From positions 1-13,052 of the forward strand of contig JAIWOS010000184.1 of NCBI GenBank assembly GCA_020217265.1: 13,052 bases of DNA, read 5' to 3'. Source of the DNA: Thiobacillus sp. (GTDB taxonomy: Bacteria; Pseudomonadota; Gammaproteobacteria; Burkholderiales; Thiobacillaceae). This document shows, in pieces, positions 1 through 5,336 of this stretch. The notes beneath the pieces are model-generated. The model was not told the origin of the DNA. It did not search any database and saw only the letters and a list, made by a program, of their open reading frames with translations. Positions within the stretch are counted from its first letter, which is position 1. Each line of letters begins with the position of its first letter. The position numbers were made by a program, and so were the translations under genes.

Positions 1-1
1 G

Positions 2-1078
2 GGGGCGGGCTACGACGCGCTCGCCGGCGGCGGCGCCATGGTGCTCGACCTGGACGCCTCCGGTCGCCTCGTGCGCCAGTTCGTCGCGCTGGCCGGCACC
101 CACGTCAACTGCGCCGGCGGCTACGCCTGGCAGCAGCGCGCCTGGCTCAGCTGCGAGGAAACGGCCGACGGGCCGAAGCAGGGCTACGGACAGAAACATG
201 GCTACGTGTTCGCGGTGCCGGCCGACAGCGCGCGCGCAGTCGACGCCAGGCCGCTGATCGCGCTGGGCCGCTTTCGGCACGAGGCCGCGTGCGCCGACGC
301 CGACGGCGTGGTGTACCTCACCGAAGACGCCGGCAGCGCGCGCGGCAGCGGCTTTTATCGTTTTTTGCCGAACGACCGCGCCGACCTTGCGCGCGGCGGC
401 CGCCTGCAAATGCTGCGCGCAGGCGTAGCGTTTCTCGACGCGCGCCAGCGCCTCCAGACGGGCGTCGGCCTGGGGTGCGACTGGGTCGACATCGACGACC
501 CGGACCCCGATCTGGAATCCGGCCGCCCGGGCTGCTTCGAACAGGGCCGCGCCGCCGGCGCCACCCGGTTCAACCGGCTCGAAGGACTGTGGCTGGATGC
601 GGATGGCCGCACGGTGTATTTCACCTCGACCGCGGGCGGCGACGCCAAGAGCGCCGAGCTGAACGCCGACGGCTTCGTGCAGGGCTACGGCCAGGTGTGG
701 CGCTATTCGCCCAGCGGCGCCGACCGCGGCGTACTGACCCTGCATTTCGAATCGCCCGGCGGCAGCGTGCTCGATTCGCCCGACAATCTGTGCGTCACCC
801 CGCAGGGCGGGCTGCTGCTGTGCGAGGACGACGCCAGCCCGAAGGATCGCGACCGCCACCCGCTCGCCGGCTTCGACAACGTCAACCGGCTGGTCGGCAT
901 CGGCCGCGACGGTGTGCCCTTCGTTTTTGCCGTCAATCTACTCAACGCCAGCGAACTGGCCGGCGCCTGCTTCAGCCCGGACGGCCGTACGCTCTACGTC
1001 AACGTTTATGGGGATGGCACGCCCGCCAGCGGCATGAGCTGCGCGATCAGCGGCCCCTGGCAGGCCGGGCCGTTGTAA
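2..1078 (+). CDS. PhoX/DUF839 family protein, C-terminal part (5' end outside window)
   Basis: The frame is open from base 2 to a TAA at 1076-1078 and gives 358 residues, so the true start and any export signal lie upstream. The ATG at 38 sits inside this frame and is probably internal. The family includes the Ca/Fe-dependent alkaline phosphatase PhoX, usually exported by Tat, and many homologues of unknown substrate. Visible family hallmarks are NCAGG followed by W-L-S-CEE (window bases about 107-161), a FRHEAAC..DGVVYLTED stretch (about 274-336), DNL followed by G-LLLCEDD (about 781-834), and the C-terminal SELAGACFSPDG..LYVN with a final GPW. The cysteine and paired glutamates of the PhoX-type motif are present. 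Phosphatase activity is inferred from the family only. The next gene block is on the opposite strand, so nothing downstream shares its transcript. Confidence 0.85.
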   Translation, partial: GAGYDALAGGGAMVLDLDASGRLVRQFVALAGTHVNCAGGYAWQQRAWLSCEETADGPKQGYGQKHGYVFAVPADSARAVDARPLIALGRFRHEAACADADGVVYLTEDAGSARGSGFYRFLPNDRADLARGGRLQMLRAGVAFLDARQRLQTGVGLGCDWVDIDDPDPDLESGRPGCFEQGRAAGATRFNRLEGLWLDADGRTVYFTSTAGGDAKSAELNADGFVQGYGQVWRYSPSGADRGVLTLHFESPGGSVLDSPDNLCVTPQGGLLLCEDDASPKDRDRHPLAGFDNVNRLVGIGRDGVPFVFAVNLLNASELAGACFSPDGRTLYVNVYGDGTPASGMSCAISGPWQAGPL

Positions 1079-1090
1079 GGCGCCGGAACG

Positions 1091-1115
1091 AAAAAAGCCC
1101 GCTTGCGCGGGCTTT
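1091..1115 (-). terminator. Intrinsic terminator of the tRNA operon
   Basis: A GCCCGC/GCGGGC stem (1097-1102 with 1107-1112, loop 1103-1106) is extended by AAA/TTT pairs. On the minus strand it is followed by a run of six T (1096-1091). It lies 9 bases past the encoded CCA of tRNA-His, so it fits as the end of the minus-strand tRNA transcript. The T-run on the plus side is short, so it may stop the PhoX-family transcript only weakly. Confidence 0.8.
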
Positions 1116-1123
1116 GGGGTGTT

Positions 1124-1199
1124 TGGGGTGGATGATGGGACTCGAACCCACGACAACAGGAATCACAATCCTGGACTCTACCAACTGAGCTACATCCAC
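1124..1199 (-). tRNA. tRNA-His (GTG)
   Basis: On the minus strand the acceptor arm GTGGATG pairs with CATCCAC. The anticodon stem CAGGA/TCCTG encloses TTGTGAT, giving anticodon GTG. The T-arm has TTCGAGT and CCA is encoded (1124-1126). The base just upstream (1200) is G on the minus strand and faces the discriminator C, giving the extra G-1:C73 pair that identifies tRNA-His to its synthetase. It is the last gene of the three-tRNA operon. Confidence 0.97.
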
Positions 1200-1225
1200 C
1201 ACGGGCTGCTAACTGCTGAAACCGG

Positions 1226-1302
1226 TGGCCTGCCCGACAGGAATCGAACCTGTAACCCCCAGCTTAGAAGGCTGGTGCTCTATCCAGTTGAGCTACGGGC
1301 AG
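1226..1302 (-). tRNA. tRNA-Arg (TCT)
   Basis: On the minus strand the acceptor CTGCCCG pairs with CGGGCAG. The anticodon stem CCAGC/GCTGG encloses CTTCTAA, giving anticodon TCT, which reads AGA/AGG codons. The discriminator is G and CCA is encoded (1226-1228). It is the middle gene of the cluster; the spacers are 26 bases to tRNA-His and 42 bases to tRNA-Pro. Confidence 0.97.
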
Positions 1303-1344
1303 AGACTCTTTCCTTGCTCGGGCGTTGCTTGCTGCATGACGGGG

Positions 1345-1421
<77 letters not shown>

Positions 1422-1465
1422 AAATCCGCGCGACCGCTGGAGCGGGCGCGTTTCGGAGAGGCGAG

Positions 1466-1494
1466 ACTATACCTTGGCCGTGCGGGCGGGTCAA
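1466..1494 (-). promoter_or_regulatory. Sigma-70-type promoter of the tRNA operon
   Basis: Read on the minus strand, -35 TTGACC (1494-1489) and -10 TATAGT (1471-1466) are separated by exactly 17 bases. The bases after the -10 (CTCGCCTCTCCG) are GC-rich. Such discriminators are typical of stable-RNA promoters that ppGpp and DksA repress. Control by DksA here is inference. Confidence 0.75.
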
Positions 1495-1501
1495 TTTTCG
1501 C

Positions 1502-1530
1502 TTGAGTCGGCAGGGGGGTTCCGGGAAAAT
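1502..1530 (+). promoter_or_regulatory. Possible sigma-70 promoter of folD
   Basis: TTGAGT (1502-1507) and GAAAAT (1525-1530) are 17 bases apart, each matching four of six consensus bases. The element ends 26 bases before the folD start. It is back to back with the tRNA promoter, the two -35 boxes being only 7 bases apart. Confidence 0.4.
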
Positions 1531-1556
1531 CGCCCTTTTGCTTCAGGGTTGTTTCG

Positions 1557-2411
1557 ATGAGCGCACGCATACTCGATGGCAAGGCGATGGCCGACACCAT
1601 CCTCGCCGTCATCCACGACAAGGTCGCCGAGCGCGAGGCGCAGGGCAAGCGCCGCCCCGGGCTGGCGGTGATCCTGGTGGGCAACGATCCGGCGTCAGCA
1701 GTCTATGTGCGCAACAAGAAAAAGGCTTGTGAACGCGCGGGCGTCGCCAGCGTATCGCATGATCTTCCGGCAACCACGACCCAGCCCGAGCTGCTGGCGC
1801 TGATCGACAACTTGAACGCCGATCCGGCCATCGACGGTATCCTGGTGCAGTTGCCGCTACCCGCGCACATCGATGCCGAGACGGTGATCGAGCGCATCCG
1901 CCCGGACAAGGACGTGGACGGGTTCCACCCCTATAACATCGGCCGTCTGGCGGTGAAGATGCCGACCCTGCGGCCGTCGACGCCGCGTGGCATCATGACC
2001 TTGCTGCGCGCCACCGGCGAGGAGCTGCGCGGCAAAAACGCGGTGATGGTCGGCGCGTCCAATATCGTGGGACGTCCGATGAGCCTGGAACTCTTGCTCG
2101 CCGGCTGCACCATCACGGTCTGCCACAGCGCGACGCGCGACCTCGAAAGCTTCGTGCGGTCCGCCGAGGTGCTGGTGGTGGGCGTGGGCCGGCCGCGCAT
2201 GATTCCGGGCAACTGGGTGCGCGAAGGCGCGATCGTGATCGACGTCGGGATCAACCGCCTCCCCGACGGCAAGCTCTGCGGCGACGTGGATTTCGAGGGC
2301 GCAGCCGAGCGCGCGAGCTGGATCACCCCGGTGCCGGGCGGCGTGGGACCGATGACGGTGGCGACCTTGCTGGAAAACACGCTTGAAGCAGCGTTGATGC
2401 ATACCCCCTGA
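1557..2411 (+). CDS. folD: Bifunctional methylenetetrahydrofolate dehydrogenase/cyclohydrolase FolD
   Basis: FolD interconverts 5,10-methylene-THF, 5,10-methenyl-THF and 10-formyl-THF in the cytoplasm, using NADP, and supplies one-carbon units for purines and formyl-Met. The 284-residue product is full length. The catalytic Y50 and K54 of YVRNKKK, QLPLP (98-102), the [11 protein letters not shown] stretch (118-127), the Rossmann segment GASNIVGRP (166-174) and the C-terminal [10 protein letters not shown] (259-268) are all present. One oddity is Ser141 in RPSTP, where the family usually has RPCTP. The ATG at 1557 is preceded by AGGG (1545-1548) at 8 bases. It is probably monocistronic, since the next gene converges on it across a hairpin repeat. 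Confidence 0.97.
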   Translation: MSARILDGKAMADTILAVIHDKVAEREAQGKRRPGLAVILVGNDPASAVYVRNKKKACERAGVASVSHDLPATTTQPELLALIDNLNADPAIDGILVQLPLPAHIDAETVIERIRPDKDVDGFHPYNIGRLAVKMPTLRPSTPRGIMTLLRATGEELRGKNAVMVGASNIVGRPMSLELLLAGCTITVCHSATRDLESFVRSAEVLVVGVGRPRMIPGNWVREGAIVIDVGINRLPDGKLCGDVDFEGAAERASWITPVPGGVGPMTVATLLENTLEAALMHTP

Positions 2412-2414
2412 AAA

Positions 2415-2481
2415 TCATCCGCGAGGGGCGCGAAGCACGCCTGGTTTCAACTTCGCGTTTCTTCGCGTCCTTCGCGGATGA
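2415..2481. repeat. Intergenic hairpin repeat rich in CTTCGCG units
   Basis: Arms 2415-2435 and 2461-2481 are inverted copies that can pair along all 21 positions in the plus-strand transcript, two of them G-U. They enclose a 25-base loop. The loop and 3' arm contain near-tandem units CTTCGCGTTT (2451) and CTTCGCGTCC (2461), then TTCGCGG. It fills almost the whole gap between the convergent stops of folD and cbbY. No T-run follows on either strand, so it is not a standard intrinsic terminator. It could protect or separate the 3' ends, or belong to a dispersed repeat family. Confidence 0.7.
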
Positions 2482-2486
2482 ATGAA

Positions 2487-3245
2487 TCAGCCCGCGTGCA
2501 GCGCCCGCAGGTAAGCCATGTCGACGAACGGACGCCCGAGATCGGGGCCGGCGAGACGGCGGCACGGCGCATCGGGTTCGCCCAGATCGGAGAGCACCAC
2601 GGCCGCCCCGGTAAAGTCGTGGTCGAGCGTGTAGTCGTTGACCGTGACCAGGGTTTTCAGGCCGGCGCCGAGGCTTGCCCGGATGCCGTTTTCCGAGTCT
2701 TCGAACGCCAGGCATTCGGCGGGGCTGACGCCCATTTTCTCCATCGCGTAGAAGTAAATGTCCGGCGCGGGTTTCTTGGCAGGGACGATGTCGCCGGCAG
2801 CGATGACCTCGAACCAGTCCTGCGTGCCGGGGCCGAGGCTGTGCTCCAGCAGCACGGTCACGTTTTCCGGCGTGGTGGTGGTGGCGATCGCCAGCCGCAG
2901 GCCGGCGGCGCGGGCTTCCGTCAGCAACCGTTTCACGCCGGGGCGCATGGGGATGCCGCCGCGTGCGGCCAGGTCGGCGTAGTGGCGGGTCTTGGCTTTG
3001 TGCAGGTTCGCCACCATATCGTCGAAGTCGGCCGGTTTCCTGTAGTCCGGCCGGAATTGGTCGATATAGTGCTTCATTCGTTCCTTGCCGCCGGTGACGG
3101 CGAGCAGTTGGCCGTAGAGCGCGATATCCCAGTGCCAGTCCAGGCCGGCTTCCGCGAAAGCGCGGTTGAATGCAGGGCGGTGGCCGTCGCGCTCGGTATC
3201 GGCAAGCGTGCCGTCGACGTCGAAGAGCAGGGCGTTTAAGGTCAT
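2487..3245 (-). CDS. cbbY: CbbY-type HAD phosphatase (sugar bisphosphate phosphatase)
   Basis: The 252-residue HAD-superfamily hydrolase has the nucleophile motif DVDGTLADTE (D9, D11), a helical cap (about 17-95), motif II ATTTTP (121-126), motif III KKPAPD (157-162) and motif IV FEDSENG (181-187). The cap segments GHRPAFNRAF, DWHWD and GGKER resemble CbbY proteins. Characterised CbbY enzymes remove the Rubisco inhibitor xylulose-1,5-bisphosphate, so this one may serve CO2 fixation. It is not next to Rubisco genes here, and a related phosphoglucomutase or phosphatase role is possible. The ATG at 3245 is the only start that leaves a normal-length N-terminus. No clear Shine-Dalgarno precedes it. 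It is divergent from dksA (68 bases apart) and convergent with folD. Confidence 0.85.
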   Translation of the reverse strand: MTLNALLFDVDGTLADTERDGHRPAFNRAFAEAGLDWHWDIALYGQLLAVTGGKERMKHYIDQFRPDYRKPADFDDMVANLHKAKTRHYADLAARGGIPMRPGVKRLLTEARAAGLRLAIATTTTPENVTVLLEHSLGPGTQDWFEVIAAGDIVPAKKPAPDIYFYAMEKMGVSPAECLAFEDSENGIRASLGAGLKTLVTVNDYTLDHDFTGAAVVLSDLGEPDAPCRRLAGPDLGRPFVDMAYLRALHAG

Positions 3246-3273
3246 TTGACTGGAGAGGAATGTAAAGTTAATC
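3246..3273 (+). promoter_or_regulatory. Candidate dksA promoter
   Basis: TTGACT (3246-3251) is a good -35 and sits immediately against the divergent cbbY start codon. Only poor -10 candidates lie at the right distance (TTAATC at 3268 with spacing 16, or TAATCG at 3269 with spacing 17). An alternative start site is quite possible. Confidence 0.3.
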
Positions 3274-3275
3274 GC

Positions 3276-3293
3276 GTCCGGGGCACGCCGGAC
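3276..3293 (+). other. Hairpin in the dksA leader
   Basis: GTCCGG (3276-3281) and CCGGAC (3288-3293) form a 6-bp GC-rich stem with a 6-base loop. It ends 20 bases before the dksA start and 7 bases before the GGAAGAG ribosome-binding region. It does not include the ribosome-binding site and has no T-run, so it is not a terminator. Confidence 0.45.
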
Positions 3294-3313
3294 AGACTTG
3301 GGAAGAGACCGCG

Positions 3314-3733
3314 ATGGCTGAAACCTTGATGCGTTTTGCGCCCTACAAGGCAAAAAAGGGCGAAGAGTACATGAATCCGAAGCAGCTCGCGCATTTTCGC
3401 AAAATGCTCGAGGACTGGAAAGCGGCGTTGTCGCAGGACATCGATACAACCCTGCATTCCATGCAGGACGAGCAGACCGTGTTTGCCGACCCCAACGACC
3501 GCGCCACCCAGGAATCCGACATGGCGCTGGAACTGCGGAACCGGGACCGGGAACGCAAGCTGATCCGCAAGATCGACCAGACCATCGCCAGGATCGACGC
3601 CGGAGAATACGGGTATTGCGAAGCCTGCGGCGAGGAAATCGGTCTGGAGCGCCTGCTGGCGAGGCCGACCGCCACCCTGTGCATCGATTGCAAGACGCTG
3701 GAGGAAATCCGCGAACGCCAGATCGCCAAGTAA
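3314..3733 (+). CDS. dksA: RNA polymerase-binding transcription factor DksA
   Basis: DksA enters the RNA polymerase secondary channel and, with ppGpp, represses stable-RNA promoters and activates some biosynthetic ones. The 139-residue protein keeps the EEYMN..QLAHFR start of the core, a long coiled coil, and the tip motif DPNDRA with both acidic residues (D59, D62) and the alanine needed for activity in E. coli. It also has the ELRNRDRERKLI stretch and a complete C4 zinc finger (C102, C105, C123, C126). GGAAGAG (3301-3307) precedes the ATG at 6 bases. The N-terminal extension is shorter than in E. coli. No terminator follows, so the 147-residue gene 63 bases downstream may share its transcript. 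Confidence 0.97.
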   Translation: MAETLMRFAPYKAKKGEEYMNPKQLAHFRKMLEDWKAALSQDIDTTLHSMQDEQTVFADPNDRATQESDMALELRNRDRERKLIRKIDQTIARIDAGEYGYCEACGEEIGLERLLARPTATLCIDCKTLEEIRERQIAK

Positions 3734-3737
3734 GTTC

Positions 3738-3753
3738 TGGCACAATAGCCGCC
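3738..3753 (+). promoter_or_regulatory. Weak sigma-54-like element upstream of the 3797 gene
   Basis: TGGCAC (3738-3743) followed by GC at 3751-3752 gives the invariant GG-N10-GC spacing of -24/-12 promoters. The -12 half is CCGC instead of TTGC, so the match is poor. The same bases also contain CACAAT, a possible sigma-70 -10 without a visible -35. Confidence 0.2.
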
Positions 3754-3796
3754 TGACCAGACGACTGGCGAGAGCCAGCGCACCGCGGAGATCGCC

Positions 3797-4240
3797 ATGC
3801 CCGACACCACCGAATTCGATCGCTACTACGACGGCCTGCTCTACAGCGTGATGCGCTGGGACCAGCTGACCGCGTTCTGGGACAGAATCGACGCCGATGC
3901 GGGCTGGTACCTCTACGCGGTCGGGCAGGGCGTCCCGGAGGGGCCGTCGTCGGCCGAGAAGGTGAAGCAGTTCATGCGCGAGCTCGACGAACTGCTGCGC
4001 CGCGAACACCACGAAGACTATTGCGCGATCGTCTATGCCGACAACCTGGATGCGCCCAATTTCGTGAAGATCTACGATCCGAACCACCTCGGCAGTTCGT
4101 GCGGATCGAGCGCGATGAAATCCTCGGTGTTGCCCGGCTGGCTGATGAGCAAGACGCCGCCGCGCGAGCTGGAGATGCGCGCGCCGGTGACCGGCCAGCG
4201 CAGACGCTGGTGGGAGTCGTTCCTGGGAACGACAGCCTGA
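3797..4240 (+). CDS. Uncharacterised 147-residue protein downstream of dksA
   Basis: I do not recognise a named domain. The protein has no signal peptide or membrane segment and looks cytoplasmic. It is rich in aromatics: FDRYYDGLLYSVMRW (7-21), FWDRID, GWYLYAVGQGVP (36-47), then a charged helix (about 53-70), DYCAIVYADNLDAP (74-87), VKIYDPNHLGSSCGSS, PGWLMSKTPP and a basic RRRWW end. Codon use matches its neighbours and GGAG (3787-3790) precedes the ATG at 6 bases, which supports a real gene. It lies 63 bases after dksA and ends one base before a strong terminator, so it is probably the last gene of a dksA transcript. I infer a link to DksA from position only. Confidence 0.8.
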   Translation: MPDTTEFDRYYDGLLYSVMRWDQLTAFWDRIDADAGWYLYAVGQGVPEGPSSAEKVKQFMRELDELLRREHHEDYCAIVYADNLDAPNFVKIYDPNHLGSSCGSSAMKSSVLPGWLMSKTPPRELEMRAPVTGQRRRWWESFLGTTA

Positions 4241-4272
4241 AAAAAACCGCGCCGGAGGGCGCGGTTTTTTTT
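4241..4272. terminator. Bidirectional intrinsic terminator
   Basis: A perfect 13-bp stem (4241-4253 with 4258-4270) has the loop GGAG. Its six outer pairs are A-T, so each strand ends in a T-run: eight T at 4265-4272 on plus, and at least six on minus. It begins right after the stop codon of the 147-residue gene and lies 15 bases from the stop of the opposite-strand small gene, so it serves both. Confidence 0.92.
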
Positions 4273-4286
4273 GTGGCCGGAAGCGA

Positions 4287-4496
4287 TTACTTCTTGGCGG
4301 GTTCTGCGGCGGCAGCCGGCTCGGCCTTCTTCTCTTCGTGCTTCTTCTCGTGCTTCATGACTTTGTGGTGCTTGGTGGCCTTGTGCGGCGCGGCAGCCGG
4401 CTTCTCGGCGGTGGGGGCGGCGTCAGCGGCAACGGCGGACAGGCTGAAAGCACCGATCATGGAAGCGGCGATCAGGGAGGACATCAGTTTGCTCAT
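4287..4496 (-). CDS. Small exported His/Lys-rich cationic protein
   Basis: The 69-residue product starts with a classic Sec signal: MSK, a hydrophobic core LIAASMIGAFSLSAVA, and a likely cleavage after A23 (AVA|AD). The mature chain is low complexity: an Ala/Pro/Glu part, then a basic stretch with KATKHHKVMKHEKKHEEKK (39-57) and an Ala/Glu/Lys end. Composition recalls the E. coli acid-shock protein Asr and other small basic periplasmic proteins, but I see no true homology. Metal or proton buffering through the histidines is conceivable but unproven. The ATG at 4496 is chosen because AGGAG (4508-4504) lies 7 bases upstream; the in-frame ATG at 4529 would place that site inside the gene. It is divergent from the two-component operon. 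Confidence 0.75.
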   Translation of the reverse strand: MSKLMSSLIAASMIGAFSLSAVAADAAPTAEKPAAAPHKATKHHKVMKHEKKHEEKKAEPAAAAEPAKK

Positions 4497-4503
4497 TTCG
4501 ATT

Positions 4504-4508
4504 CTCCT
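4504..4508 (-). promoter_or_regulatory. Ribosome-binding site deciding the start of the small exported protein
   Basis: AGGAG on the minus strand lies 7 bases before the ATG at 4496. It supports the 69-residue form with an N-terminal signal peptide over an 11-residue longer form. Confidence 0.75.
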
Positions 4509-4558
4509 GTGGAGTTGAGTGGATTTCATGCAAAGCGGTATCGCTTGTGCACGCGCAA

Positions 4559-4564
4559 ACTATG
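4559..4564 (-). promoter_or_regulatory. Possible -10 box for the small exported protein gene
   Basis: CATAGT on the minus strand matches four of six consensus bases. No -35 is seen at 17 bases; that position (AGTTTG) overlaps the CTTAC direct repeat. This would suit a promoter that needs a bound activator. The leader would be about 55 bases. Confidence 0.3.
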
Positions 4565-4574
4565 CGACTGCTTG

Positions 4575-4591
4575 CTTACATCAAACTTACG
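4575..4591. promoter_or_regulatory. CTTAC direct repeat, candidate response-regulator box
   Basis: CTTACA (4575-4580) and CTTACG (4586-4591) are separated by TCAAA, giving an 11-base period. OmpR-family regulators bind paired half-sites with about this spacing, and PmrA/QseB-type boxes have the form YTTAA-x-N5-YTTAA-x. The repeat lies 76 bases before the response-regulator start and 78 bases before the divergent small gene. Binding by the encoded regulator is inference. Confidence 0.45.
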
Positions 4592-4667
4592 AATCTTTTC
4601 CCATCGCCAATGACGGCATGGCGCGGTGCATGTCGCCGGCAAGGGGCTTTGTGGCAGACTTTCCGCC

Positions 4668-5336
4668 ATGAAGATTCTGCTGGTGGAAGACGATCCGACA
4701 CTGGGCGACGCGGTGATGGTGGCGTTGCGCCAGGCCGGATTCGCGGCCGACTGGGCGCGCGACGGGGTGCAGGCAGACCATGCGCTGGCCGATTTTTCCT
4801 ACGATGCGGTGCTGCTCGATCTGGGGCTGCCGCGCCTCGAAGGGCTCGATGTGCTGCGCCGGTTGCGCAAGCGCGGCGCAACCCTGCCGGTGATGATCCT
4901 GACTGCGCGCGACAGCGTGGAGGACCGGGTGCGTGGGCTGGACGCAGGCGCCGATGATTACCTGCTGAAGCCCTTTGCGCTGGACGAAATGCTCGCGCGG
5001 CTGCGCGCGCTCCTGCGGCGAGCGCACGGGGTGGCCGATGCTGAAATACGTGTCGGACGGCTGTGTTTCGACAGCGTCAAGAGACAGGCGCGCATCGACA
5101 ATGCGCCATTGGCTCTGTCTGCGCGTGAAATCGAGGTTCTCGAAATCCTGTTGAACCATGCAGACCGGGTGACGGCCAAGGAAGCCATTGCCGACCGCCT
5201 CGCGGGCTGGGACGAGGGGGTGGGCGAAAACGCGGTCGAGGTCTACATCCACCGCTTGCGGCGTAAGCTCGAAGGCTCGGGCGTGTCCATACGTACGCTG
5301 CGCGGGCTGGGCTACGTGCTGGAACTCGCACGGTGA
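4668..5336 (+). CDS. OmpR-family response regulator (TctD/QseB/PmrA-like)
   Basis: The 222-residue protein has an N-terminal receiver domain (1-115) with the acidic pair D8/D9, phospho-acceptor D51 in LLDLGLPRLEG, T79 and K101 in LLKPF. A C-terminal winged-helix DNA-binding domain (about 125-220) follows, with LSAREIEVLEILL, VEVYIHRLRRKL and RTLRGLGYVLEL. All phosphorelay residues are intact. The ATG at 4668 is chosen because MKILLVEDD is the normal receiver start; an in-frame ATG at 4626 would add 14 unrelated residues. No clear Shine-Dalgarno precedes it. It overlaps the kinase gene by 4 bases (GTGA). Sequence places it near TctD, QseB and PmrA regulators; the signal is unknown. Confidence 0.93.
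   Translation: MKILLVEDDPTLGDAVMVALRQAGFAADWARDGVQADHALADFSYDAVLLDLGLPRLEGLDVLRRLRKRGATLPVMILTARDSVEDRVRGLDAGADDYLLKPFALDEMLARLRALLRRAHGVADAEIRVGRLCFDSVKRQARIDNAPLALSAREIEVLEILLNHADRVTAKEAIADRLAGWDEGVGENAVEVYIHRLRRKLEGSGVSIRTLRGLGYVLELAR

Noticed and set aside
3246..3743. An upstream extension of the cbbY frame to 418 residues
   Set aside because: The extra part is antisense to dksA and low in recognisable structure; the HAD motif begins normally at the ATG at 3245.
4497..4529. A longer N-terminus (MKSTQLHRRIE) for the small exported protein
   Set aside because: It would absorb the AGGAG ribosome-binding site and put charged residues ahead of an otherwise complete signal peptide.
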